Positions 12,101 to 26,100 of a stretch of DNA of 64,000 nt are shown one piece after another. A program made the translations under genes and the position numbers. How positions within the stretch are numbered: position 1 is the stretch's first letter; every line of letters starts with the position of its first letter. The notes under the pieces were generated by a model. The model did not search any database, was not told the origin of the DNA, and was given only the letters and a program-made list of their open reading frames with translations. This stretch comes from Ampullaceana balthica (taxonomy: Eukaryota > Mollusca > Gastropoda > Lymnaeidae), in the NCBI GenBank assembly GCA_944989445.1, contig CALYLW010000326.1, positions 107,001-171,000 on the forward strand, written 5' to 3'.

Positions 12101-15100
12101 TTCAAATATCTTTTTTGACATTTAAATATGTATTTAGTGTAAGTCTGCAATCTATTTAGGGGCCTTCCATAAATGACGTCACGCGATTTTGGCCGATTCC
12201 CCCCCCCCTCGCCCTTCGTCACGCATCGTCACAAAATCTTAGACCCCCCCCCCAACACCAATACCAATATGACGTCACAAAGCTTTGACAACCACCCCCC
12301 CCTATAAAAGCTGTATTTTCTATTTGAAAAAGAGCATTTTCAGATCACTTTTTTGTCATTTAAGTATGTTTTTCGTTTAAGGTTGCATTATAATATCGTA
12401 ACACGCGTGCGGCTAAGTACAATGTCATAAAATAAATTGTAAGAAATCAAATATTTAAGTCTAACTTTTATTTTAAGTTGCGAGTTTTGATGTGACGTCA
12501 CATTTATCAAAGACCCCTACCCCTCCCCTCGTCACACATCGTCACAAATGTGTGAACCCTCCCCCCCCCTTTTTTTTTATGTGCGTGACGTCATTTATGG
12601 ACGGCCCCTAACTCCTTGCGAGCCAGCTTGAAGATATTTCAGTTCTTGAGCCAAGCCAGCAACAGTATTTTGCAAAATCGTGACAAAATAGGGTTTTGTC
12701 GGGATGTCGGGACACGAAGGTCCATAGCGGTAACGGTACCGATATATCGGGACACGAAGGTCCATAGCGGTAACGGTACCAATATATCGGGACACGAAGG
12801 TCCATAGCGGTAACGGTACCGATATATCGGGACGGATGGCTGGATAAAGCACAAATATATCTTACAACACAATGTAGTAATAATCCATTTCTTAATGATA
12901 CGACCCAGAGACTTGGCTTTTCTTGCTATTATATTCAATAAGAAGTTACAATGATAGTGAAATTGTCAACAAAACTTGTTATATGGAAACTTCAGCTCTT
13001 CAGACAATGCTCTGCACAAACAAATTTAACAATCTGTGTTCTCGACTACAGAATTTCCTTTTAAAAGTAATTATACATTCTCTATCTTAATAACACTTTT
13101 AACCTGGAAGTGTTTACATTGCTTTAAATTGTGTTTATTTTTCAATTGTTAAACTTTAAATTATTAATATTCAAAGCGAAAAATAAATAAATGAAACTTT
13201 CTCTTGTTGGAGAAGTGTAAACAAAAATTCAGTTTTTTTCTAAACAATTTATAAAATATTGATACTCTGATAATCTGATACCACGATACTCTGTTACATG
13301 ATATTCTAATATCATGATACCATGATACTCTGATACCATGATACTATGATACTCTGACACCATAAATAAAACTACACACCTACCTGGCCAAATCATGGCG
13401 AACAAACTTCGACACTAAAACAGCTGGCGAGGTTCTTCGGGTGATCCTTGTGATAATTACGAGTCCGATTGTCACAAAGTACTCGAATACAGCAAATATT
13501 TGATTATATCAATGATGCGTACTTAGGCCGCATATAATATTTTCACCCCATGGCAACTAATTCTACGAGATGTCAATGTTTAAATACGATCACGCCAAAC
13601 CACGAAAGAAAACATAACATATCACATACGTTTTCCTCTTGTCCTTAAAACGTAGCTACCGCAGGCAGAAAGAATAAAGACAGGGCTTAAAAATCTATTT
13701 TTATAATGAGTGATAAGGGGTCGTCCATAAATGACGTCACGCACCTACGGGTGGGGAGGGGGTCACGCATTTGTGACGATTTGTAACGAGGGGGAGGGGG
13801 GTGTTTAAGAAATACTACGTCACATCAAAACGGGCAACTTGAAATTAAAATTCCACTTAAATATTTGATTGAATTCAATTTATTCAATGACGTTTTACAA
13901 GGCTTCATACGTGTTACGATATTAGAGTGCAGTCTTACACTAAATACAATACTTAAATGACAAAAAAAAGTAATTTGAAACTTTGCTAATTTTTAAAATT
14001 GAAAATATGGCTTTTATGGGGGGGGGCGGGGGGGGAAAAGTTTTGTGACGTCATATTGGAGGGGGGCTCCAAGTTTTTGTGACGATGTGTGAAGTGGGGG
14101 GAGGTAGGGGAGGGGGTGAATAATTGGTCAAAATCGCGTGACGTCATTTATGGACGGCCCCTTATTCAAACTCTAATTGTTAAGGAAAATATTTAAAAAA
14201 TTGGCTGGGGTAAAGAGACTGCATACCATTGTTAATGGTGAGGTAATCTTTTGATTAAAATGCCATTGTAGCGATTTGTTTTTAAAATGTTGCATCTCTT
14301 GTTTGAACACATAGATCATCTCATCGCCTGATAACACGTTGTCCGGGAAGAATTCCAGCGCTCTCGCCAAGTCGAAGTTGTATTTTAAGTTATGTAAAGA
14401 CGAAGAAACGATCAAAAAGAAAAGAAAATCAGATATTTTACAGGTAAGGATATTTTAATCACTATTAGACAGAAATAGAAATTAATGTCTACTTACGTAT
14501 ATATATATATATATATATATATTAGGGCTGCGGAAATTAACGATTGATTTCTCGATTAATCTGTTAAAAATATTTAACGATTAAATTATTTTTAACGTTT
14601 AATTGACCCATCACATACAAATTGGAATTCAAACAAGTTTTTTTAAATAATAACAAAAGCGACCGATAAATAAAAAAATTCCTGACGATTTCACGAAACT
14701 TTTTGGTTTTAAACTATTGACTGACGGGAATGTTCAAAATGTTGATACAATTTGCCTGCCATGGTTGTAACACTTCGGTTACTTAACAAACAAATGAAAA
14801 GCGTAAAAAGCTATTGGCAGTAATGGATTCTGACTCAGAGATAGAAAATGACGACAGCTCTTCTGATGAATTACCGATGAAAGTTTCTGAATCCATTAAC
14901 CATCTGCAATGGTGGAAACTTAATGAACAACGATATACGATAATGTCATTCCTTGCCAAGACCGTTTTGTGCATACCAGTTACCTCAGTTCCATGTGAAT
15001 GATTGTTCAGCTCGGCTGGTTAGATTGTCAATTAGATCCGCTCATCACTTGAACCAAATAATGTCAACACACTTATCTTTTTGCGTAGTTGGTTAAAAGA

Positions 15101-18100
15101 TGACAGATAAAGGAGACATTCCAGTTTTATTTAGATTTTCAACAAGAACGTTTAATAAGTGTTACTAATGACATCATAAATTTTAATTTATTTTACTTAT
15201 GACATCATAAAATTAGATTTAAATTAATCTTTAACAGCCCTAATATGTATGGCATCTGTCCGTCTACGAAAGACGATAGATTTATCTTTATTATTTGCAG
15301 CTCTTGGTGTGGCTGATGAGACCAATCCTTGAGTGGCAGTCTCTTCTGCATGACACACACACGAAAGCAGTGGGGCAGTGTTGCCTGGCCTTTCTCCTCG
15401 CTCTTTTCCCGACTGCTTCTGCCCTAGTTTGCTCCTCTGCTCTTAGTGATCCCTCTTTCACTATAGCCCGCCACATGGACCTATCCTCTGCCAGGTTTTC
15501 CCAGTTTTGTATATCAATGTTGGCTACTTTCATGTCTCTCTTGCATATGTCCACGTATCTGAGACATGGCCGACCAACCGACCTTTTCCCTGTCGCCAGC
15601 TCGCTGTAAAGCACATCCTTGGGTATGCGACCACTTTGCATCCTCTTGACGTGTCCAAGCCAACGGAGGCGTCTTTGGCTTAATATTGCTGCAATACTAC
15701 TCATGCTTGCTTGAGCCATGACCTCTGTGTTGGGGACTTTCTCTTGCCATTTGATGTCTAGGATGCGGCGCAGGCATCGGAGGTGGAAGCTATTGAGCCT
15801 TCTTTCATGCTTGGTATAGATGGTCCAAGACTCGCATCCATAGAGGAGTGTGCTCAGTACGCAGGCCTGGAGTACCTGCAGTTTAGTCCTTGCTGTGATT
15901 TTGGCAATGGACCAGACTCTTTTGTACAGTCTAGCCATAACAGTTGCTGCCTTCCCTATCCTACTACTTATCTCATCTTCCAGTGAGAGGGTGTTCGAGA
16001 TGTTTGATCCCAGATAAGTAAAACTGTCAACAGCATCCAGGTTGCAGTCGTCAATGGTGATAGTCGGGAGAGAGGCAGCATCCTGTGCCATAATGTTGAT
16101 TTTCTTTATACTTATGGTCAGGCCAAACTCTTTGCAGGCAGCGGAGAAGCTGAATACAAGGTTCTGCAGCCCGTCTGCTGTGTGGGATATTATGGCGGCA
16201 TCGTCTGCAAATAAGAGCTCGCGCAGCAAAATCTTCCTTATTTTGGTCTTGGCTTTAAGTCGGGCAATATTGAATAATACTTTAAAAAAGCCTGTATTTT
16301 AATTACACTGACGGATTGAAAATCTTTTTATTTACATCGGCATTAAATGCAAACCATAATGATCATGAGTTTAATGACTTAAGCAGAACCAGAGGCGTCA
16401 TTAGGGTTGGTGTCACTCAGTGCGGTAGTTTATGGTGTCACCCCCTCTTGACTTAACCCGTAGACCTCTGCCGAGTCTTGCTAGTGTAAAAAGAAAACGG
16501 GAATACACAGAATGTTACCCTTTGGTGTCACCCCTTGTGATAATGTCACCCGGTGCGGTCCGCACCCCCCGCACCCCCTTGTGACGCCTATGAGCAGAAC
16601 GAATTCACGTTCGAGACCGCAAAAATGTGTTTGTCTTGATTCCCAGCTAATAAGTGATCTCGGGTCTTGGACTTTAACCAACGAGAGCGTCCCACCTTTT
16701 GACCCAACAAAGTGGGACTTTCTGACAACTCTCGTGAAGATGCATAAGATGGCGGTGTGGTCAATGTTCCAAGTTGAAGTGATGAAAGTAAAGGGACGAC
16801 CAGTTAACTCGACTGATTACTTGATCTATGTGAGTAGTTCTCTTACCTTTATGATGATATCGTATGTTGGTTCTATACCATCAAGCATCTGATGAGTGGC
16901 GCCATACCATACCTAAGTTATGATGGTGTCGTATATTGGTTCTATACCATCAAGCATCTGATGAGTGGCGCCATACCTAAGTTATTATTTTTTTTCTAAA
17001 GTGAAAGGTCAGAGGTCGTCGCGTAGGCAGAAAATTGAGTTGAATGCTTTGAAATATGTTGACTAAAAGACTTTTCGTAGAAAATAAAACTGAGAAATGA
17101 TATCATTTCAAGGGTCCCCCAAACCTTCTGCGAAAGTGGAAAACAAAATTAATCAAAAGTTTGAAAAGTTAAACATCTTTGTTTCAGTAATATCGAACTA
17201 GCTCAATAACCGTGCTTTGCTACGGGGTCAGCATGATAAAAATATAAATACTTTGTTTTTGAGTCTCATATTCCCCCTTTTTACCCAGATGTGTGACCAT
17301 ATTGGCTGTTTTTATGTAAGCATTTTAGGCTCCGTTTAGGTAGAAGAATTTTTGTCAGCTAGACTCATACTGACTAAAAAAATTATGGGAAAAGACTAAT
17401 AAAGTTAGTTGCTGCATACATCAAGGGCTTGTCTCATTAGTTTGCTTCAATACTATTTAAAAAGTAATGAAATGGTATCCAGCTTGTGTGACAAGAAATA
17501 GTGACAGGTTGGTGTGGCAGCAGGGAAAGGCGAGAAATATTGACAGGTTGGTGTGACAGCAGGGAAGGACAAGAAATAGTGACAGGTTGGTGTGATAGCC
17601 GGGAAGGAGAAAAGGTTTTCTCTGAGGCAAGGCCATATCAAGTACATGTACATTCCAATTATCCCCAATCAGCAACATAATAATTCATATCAAACACAGA
17701 CAATATATCTTACAGAAATTAAGTGTTTTTTTCGAATGAAAGAGTGTTTTTTAAAACTCTTCAAGTCGAAGAAAGGGCTATTACTAAAAATGAAACCATT
17801 TTCAATACGATAAGTAAGTCATCCACTCGCACCCAAGAAGTTAGTTTACTATCACTCTAACCGAGACACCAATGACACGTAATTTGAACAGAAATTTTGT
17901 CAGTGTCTTTTACGGGCGTGTACTCCTCAACAATGTCTCAAATATGAATGGTATTTAAAGGCTTAAACGACAAACAGACCTACATTCATTAGGGGCCGTC
18001 CATAAATGACTTCAAGCGATTTTTGACGATTTTTGACCCCTCCTGCCCCAACCCCCCCCGGTCACACTTCGTCACAAAAACTCAGACCCCCCTACCGATG

Positions 18101-21100
18101 TGACGTCACAAAACTTTGACGTCTAAAAGCCGTATTGTCTAACTGAAAATAATCGTGTTGAAAATAAATTTTTTGCCACTAAATATGTATTTAGTTTAAG
18201 GCTGCACTTTAATATCGTAACACGTGTGAAGCCATTGAAAACGACATTAAATAAATTGTAAGCAATCAAATATTTAAGTGGTACTTTTATTTAAAGTTGC
18301 CTGTTTTGACGTGACGTCACATTGCTTAAACACCCCCCCTCCTCCTAGTCATTCATCGACACAAATGCGCGACGCCCCTCCCCACTTCTAGGCGCGTGAC
18401 GTCATTGATGGACGGCCCCTTTATATATAAAGATAATTTTGTCGTTTTCTCATTTTCGATTGTTTCAGTTCAAAGTCAGCGATATGGTGATTGCAATGTA
18501 TACTTTTAGTGATGAACATTTTCGGTCAGCTTTCACTCGGCTGCTGTTAGATCTTGGCGGAGACGAGATGACAGTAACTAAGAAACTCGATGAAATTGCC
18601 AAATTAACAGCAGAACTTGCAGAAGTAAATATTAGTAAATGGATAACATGTAAACAGAGTATGAGTGAACATGAAAGGAATAAACAAAACTAGCGAACGT
18701 TTCGGCAAAGAGCCTTCCTTAACGAACAAATACTACACAAATAAGGGCAATATAAAGAAATAATTTTAAAAAAAAAGCTGCGGTAAAATCCAAAGAGAGA
18801 CAAAGAGAACAATAGTAAGAAGAGAGTAGTGTGAGCTTATATAGGAAAGGAGAGAGTGGGTGTGGAAAGTCACTCGGTTGTCAGCGCAAACACAACATTC
18901 ATCCCATGTGGTGCAAGGGTCCCATACTCTTGGATTAGTCTATTCTCCAGACTGACCCTGCCGGGTGTGTGCAAGAGGCCATGGCGGTGATAGACAGGTC
19001 ATCGACGCCAATATGGTCGCGTCTATGGTAGTGTCGGGAGACAGTACACTGTTTGTCTTGTGTAATCACATGCACATGCTCTGCGATACGACAGGAGAGT
19101 AACCTCCCGTCTCACATACGTATTTCAAAGAGCAGCGCTTACACACGATGGTGTAGACCACAATACGGCTGGTGCAAAAAAAGCCATTCCTAATCTTAAA
19201 TATACCCTTAGGGAAGACAATCTTGTCCGTCTGGGTAACAAAAGGACATGTCTTGCAGCGACGACGGCCGCATGGTTTAGTACCCAGATGGGAGGGTGGA
19301 GTAGAAAGGTGGCTATGTACAAGCAAGTCTCGCAGATTTTTGTCCCTCCTGAATACATAGAGGGGTGGGACAGATAATATGTTGTTAGTCTCAGGGTCCG
19401 CTAGGAGGATGGCTTGGTTTTTCAAAAAGATTTCTCTGGCCCTGATGTTGTGGGGATGGTATGTGAGAGCCAGTTTGCTCCTCTCACTACTATCACTTAT
19501 GCTTGATACAAAGGTGTCGGCACGAGTGAAGCCTTTAACTCGCTGAAGCGCAGATTGAAGTATAGCTTCAGGGTAAGAACTTTGTCTAAAAAAAAGTCAC
19601 GATTTCCAACGCCTTTTCCCAAAAGTCCTCCTGAGATTGACACAGTCTACGGAGGCGAAGAAGTTGAGAAAAGGGGATAAAGTCCTTACAGGATTTGGGA
19701 TGAGAAGAGGGATAGAGTAGGTGGCTGTCTGTAGGTTTAAAGTACGCCGAAGTGAGGAGGCAGTCTTTCTGGAGAGTTACAGTAATGTCCAGAAAGTTAA
19801 CAGACAGTTCGGAAATTTGATAAGTGAACTTAATGGAGGGGTGGAAAGACTCTACAAAATCGATAAACGTGTAGAATTCCATAAGAGGTACACATTCATG
19901 AAGCCACAGGCACATGAAGATCTAAAAAAAAACTATTTGGTCGTTTAGAGACGGCATATGTTTTGATGGTTTGTCATCTTTTCATCTAGGCACAAGCTAT
20001 GCGAGTTCCAGCTGGGCCCCGCTTTAACAGTGGTCAAATTTTTTTACTGAAGAGTTTACCAGAGAAGACAGACTCTTGGGTAATGAAAGTAATTAGCTCT
20101 CAGTTTTCTTGGTATGAATGACATTTGATCGATTTATTAGCTTTCCGGCCAAGATCTAGTTCCCGCACCAATCATAATCTAGCTGTGTGTTAAGCCATCT
20201 GACTGAACACTAGTATTAATGGTATCCTGTCTGAGATAATTTTACCAAGTCCTTTTGTCATCCTGTACGTTAAACATTAAATATCAATAAGAAACAAAGA
20301 CACACGACCGCCTCAAGGAAACCGACCAATAAATCTGTCACAGTTAAACCGACCAATAAATCTGTCACAGTTAAACCGACCAATAAATCTGTCACAGTTA
20401 AAACGACCAATAAAATCTGTCACAGTTAAGCCGACCAATAAATCTGTCACAGTTAAACAGACCAATAAATATGTCACAGTTAAACCGACCAATAAATCTG
20501 TCACAGTTAAGCCGACCAATAAATCTGTCACAGTTAAACCGACCAATAAATCTGTCACAGTTAAGCCGACCAATACGTCTGTCACAGTTAAACCGACCAA
20601 TAAATCTGTCACAGTTAAACAGACAAATAAATCTGTCACAGTTAAACCGACCAATAAATCTGTCACAGTTAAACCGACCAATAAATCTGTCACAGTTATG
20701 AACAATTTTAGAGGGAAGTTTTTAACACAAAGACAGTTTTGAAATACTTTTTTTTTAAATTTTAATTGCGTATTGATGCTGTTACTTAAATAAAATGTTT
20801 CATGTAATGATAAATTGCTTCCGTCCCCAGTTAGACATTCGAAGCTACCTCAAGCAACTGTTCGACGGGGTTGAGTTTCCAGATGACATGCGGCTGTTTA
20901 TACAAGAAAGACCGTTTATGGGTGACATTGATGATATTTTTAAAAGATACAACAAAGAGTTAAGTGTTTGATCAATAGGACAACATCAAGTTTGTTGAAG
21001 TTTTCCCTCGCTGGTTGGATTTAAGTCATACGAAGCTGTACTGTTATAGGGTTTGATCTAGCTTTAGTGGTGGACATCAGGAGGTGGGTCGAGACTGTGG

Positions 21101-23063
21101 GTGGTTTGAGAATGCTGGTCATTTACTGATCATCTACGGGTCATCGAATGGAATGACTAAATGTAGGAATTTTCAATAGACTATAGACGCGGGAAGTTGA
21201 GATGCACTACTTCACCACACAAACACCTCAAAACTAGGTGTGTACCGGATTGAATTTTTTGAAATCCGGCTCCAGCCGGATTTGGCCTGATTTATGAAAT
21301 GAAATTCTGCCAGAGCTGGAACCGGATTTGTAAAAATGGCCGGATTCTGGATTTGCCGGAGTCGAAATCCGGTACACCCCTATTATTTAAAACTGAAATA
21401 ATTCGAACCTTAAACATTATACAGCGTGACATATTTGAGTCACATAATGTAGTCAGCAAATAAGCCACCAAATGTATATTTTGTACGAAATTTTTTAAAA
21501 ATAAAGCATTATAATAAATCAAATATGTCATACGTCATATATATTAATGCAATGCACATGGGGTTTTTAAAGTATCTATTTAGGCACACACCATTTAGCT
21601 TCTAAGACCTTTGGGAAATATAGTATTTAAATGTAACCCTATACATGTCGCATGCGATGGTACTGAATTTATTACTAGGAATTAACTCACAATTGAACTA
21701 ACTTATCCCAAAACATCTCTCACAAAATTAAATTGACTTTATCCCTAAAAATCTATCACACATTTGAACTGACTTTATCACTAAACACCCATCTCACCAT
21801 TGGGCCTGACTTTATTACTAAACACCCATCTCACCATTGGGCCTGACTTTATCACTAAACACACATCTCACCATTGGGCCTGACTTTATCACTAAACACA
21901 TATCTCACCATTGGGCCTGACTTTATCACTAAACACCCATCTCACCATTGGGCCTGACTTTATCACTAAACACACATCTCACCATTGGGCCTGACTTTAT
22001 CACTAAACACCCATCTCACCATTGGGCCTGACTCGTTCTTGTACATGATTCTAACGATGTTTTCCGTACTTTGCAACAGCGTACTGGCCAACTACCTTCT
22101 GGCACTGGCCTTAGAATCAATGCGGGAGTATTTGCTGATCCCAAAGCGAGTTAGACAGCAACTTTCAAGAGAAACATTTTGTTTTCAACAGACAGTGAAC
22201 TTCTTTGGCGGGGCTCTTGTTGGAGCGTATGTGGAGAAATTTAGTACACAGTTCAACAAATCCAAGGTTAGGAATTTTTTAAAACCTCTCCAGGACATTT
22301 TTTATTTATTTAATCCTTCATATTACTGGCTTTGAAAAATAGGAACAACTGTCAGTAGACAGAATTTTATATGGAAAGATTTATTCAAGCGGTTGATTGA
22401 TAGACACGTGGATAAATAAACAAATGTGGTAGGTCGAACGACTCACAAAGGATTAATCACTGGAGAATATTCAAGATTGACAAGAGTCAAATTAGTTAAA
22501 ATCACTAAACCTAGAGGGTAGAAGAACAAAGAGTGAAGTAGAGATGATCAATAAGGCATTAAATTCAAACTAAGAAACACAATACATTAATCTAATCCCC
22601 TCTTATATAGATATAAGGATAAACACAATTTTCTTGTTCCGTTTACAAGAACAAACACACAATTTCCTCTTCTTCCTATCTGTCAGTCGGGGCGTGAAAT
22701 GAGTTCCCTGCAGAAAACAAGGAAAAGTAACAAACTATCGACATTCGAAACTCTAATAGAAATTCAAGACTATTCATCTGTCATGGATAAGCGTGTGCTG
22801 CAATAATCTTCTGTACAGAAGGATTTCCTGAAATACTTAAGATAAAATATGTTGGATATGGATAAATAAAATATGTAGCGGATAGACAAAAGTGATATAA
22901 AAACTATATGAACTAAATCAATGACGTCATATAATATGTTTTACAGCGTATCTTTAATTTGCATACCTTTTGATGCATTGGTGCAGTAATTTGGTTTTCC
23001 CTGCTTTCTAAAATTAGTAGCGCCAGGACAGACTGACTGACTTGCGTGACAATTGCAAATTAT

Positions 23064-23136
<73 letters not shown>

Positions 23137-26100
23137 AGAATAAAACAGAAGATTAATCCTTTTCTGAGTACAATGTAATTATTTTTATGTGTCGCACTTT
23201 TCAATAACAAATAGAACGTAGTGCCATTCACCTTCCATTATTACCAAGGCAACTATAAATGATACCTTTTGGAGTGCTTTATAAAAGGAAATAAGGCCAC
23301 TTGGATTTCAAGGCAAAAAAACATGACCATGTTACTCCACTTCTTCGCTCACTTCATTGGCTGCCTATACAAGCCCGTATTGATTACAAACTGGCCGTTC
23401 TCTGTCACAATTTCTTTTCGGACTCATGCCCATCGTATCTTACTGAACTTTTGTCGGTCTACTCACCCACTCGCAAGCTAAGATCTTCTGCAGACACACG
23501 CGTTCTCTCTGTTCCTACGACACGCACCAAAACGTTTGGTGAAAGGTCATTCTCTTTTTGTGCAGCCAAACAATGGAATTCTCTACCATTACACATACGT
23601 AGTATTCAAACAACCAAGTCTTTCAAGACTGCACTTAAGACACATCTTTTCACAACTTATTTTTAAAATTGATGAAAGAGCATTTCTTGTAAATGATTAA
23701 CGTAGCTTATGTATAATGTATTGTAATTTTTTGTGTTTGTTGTGATATGAAAGTTAATTTAATACTTATAAGTATGTTATTTCTTTTATGTAAAGCGCTG
23801 TGAGCCCAGTTCCTTACTGGGACATAGCGCTATATAAATAATCAATTTATTATTATTATTATTATTATTTCCTTTTCTTGTATAACAGAATTTTGTTAAA
23901 AACGATGAAACCATTCTGCTGAAACATTTGTTGATTTACGTTCACATATCTACGATGTTAAATTATTGTGCTTGTGGGTGATTTATCGTCTTGCTATTGT
24001 CTTTCTATCGTCTTGCTATTGTCTTGCCATTGTATTACTATCGTCTTGCTATTGTCTCCACCCTTAGATCGTAACAGTGGCAGAACAACTGAAACAGCAG
24101 ATGGTTGAGTCAATCGGAAAGGCTCTCTGGCTCGAGGGAAATGTCAGAAGTAGATTATTGAGAAAGGCCCGAAGTCTGGAGTTTTACCTCGGCTACCCGG
24201 ACTGGATACTTGATGCCAACAACGTTGATAATTACTATAGAAATGTCAAGGTTGAGGCCGGTGAATTTTTTTACGCGACTAGGTCTGCCATGGAAGAATT
24301 GATCAAAAGGCGTTATACCAAAGAGCTGAAGGAAACATTTTTGTAAAATATATATTTTTTTTAATGTATTTGAATATTTGGTTTAAGCTGCATAAAAGGG
24401 GAAGTAAAATTAATATATTAATTTTCATTGCTCAACTAAACTTGGATAGACCAAATTCCGGACTACCTAGAAGGCTTTGAATAATTAACTTCCATATCCC
24501 TGATTAGCTACTATGGCTTGGGATAACGTCCATATCCCTGATTAGCTACTATGGCTTGGGATAACGTCCATATCCCTGATTAGCTACCATGGCTTGGGAT
24601 AACGTCCATGTCCCTGATTAGCTACCATGGCTTGGGATAACGTCCATGTCTCTTTAAAGTAATTTTGCACACACATATTGTCCTTTTTCCTTTCTAAGTT
24701 AATTCAAACGATTTAGTTTTTTTTTCCACCAGTCTTAAAAGTTGGTATCATGAGATGATTGCAACTGTCTAAAGGAGGTAACTAAGCTATGACAGGCTTA
24801 GTTGGTATTTACCCTGGAGGCGTAAAAGACCTTGAAAATTACAGAGTGGAAATTACGACACCCGAAGGGTGATCGTAAATTATAATTCAAGTGTCTTTGA
24901 TAAAATTAAATATACATAATACCCATAGAAATGTGTTATTTCTGAATAACTTTCCGGAAATGAAAAAAAAATCGAAAAGAGTTATACCGAATTTAGAAAC
25001 AAAACTGTCTTAGGGTTAATAATAATTATATTTTATAGAAAAGTGGTATTACCAATATTAAGTTAAACTAATATCTACCTAGATTCTAATAAATAGATCA
25101 ACTATTAGGAGGATTTAAGATTATTCTAACACATGGGTGGGAAAATAGTGGATCTGGTTTCAGATAGATCCAATCATTAATTAAAATTTACTACACTCCA
25201 GCATTCCAACAAATACGGTTTAATGGAGACGGAAACGTATTAGATATATAAATAGATAATAAATAAATATATAACAAATATTACACTTTTATTTGCTGGT
25301 TGTCGCCCGATAAAAAAAAAGCGTTTGACCTGACTGGTAGCACCAACTACACATGCTCTAGCACCAACTACACATGCTCCAGCACCAAGTACCCATGCTC
25401 CCTCCAAGTAAGGCCACTTGTGGCCTGCACTTGAACATTTTTTGTTTGGTTCTTTTTTGAGAACCACCGGTAAAGACTGACTAAATTCCCCTCTTTGGAT
25501 TTGATATCGGGCGATAAGCGACCCTTGCAACATGATTAAATCCCCAGGTATATCTTTATAGAAATGAGCGGATTGTAATTGTGTGTTTGTCCATCATTTC
25601 AGGCCCAGCGATGAGACACACGCTCGACGTCCCTTGTTTGATAGCTCAAAGAACACAGTGTTTTTAACTGTCAACATACTGCACCCGCCATTGATTGGAC
25701 CAAACTTTCCAAGGTTTGTGATGAAAGGTTGTTTTTTTTAAATTTTTAAGTGCTTAAAAATGTTGATACAAATTTTAAATAATTTTCTACTGTTGAAAAG
25801 CTTTCTTTGTTAATTTTGTTTTTTTTAAAAAATGTTTCTTTAAAATTTGATTTAATTTTCATTTACTTTAAAGTTTTAAAATAGCCAGCTTTAAATCACT
25901 ACAGTTGTAAAATAAAGTGATTAACAACGTCAAAGTAGATCTAAGCTCCCTTACCCACCACTTCAGTCAACATAGCAGAGTATGACGACCCTGACAGTTT
26001 GAGCGGCATCACTGAAATGAGAACGAACGAAAGTGCAAAGAATGAAATAACTCTCCACCCTTCCGTTTCAGGCAACCACAAGATTGAAAAACGATTAGAA

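Noticed and set aside
14173..14415. 80-codon frame on the - strand
   Set aside because: It is the shadow of M13 exon 3 on the + strand, which has proper splice sites, phase and M13 motifs.
23301..23666. Host gene exon
   Set aside because: The residues match the tail of L2/CR1-type reverse transcriptases and the 3' end has the element's terminal repeat.
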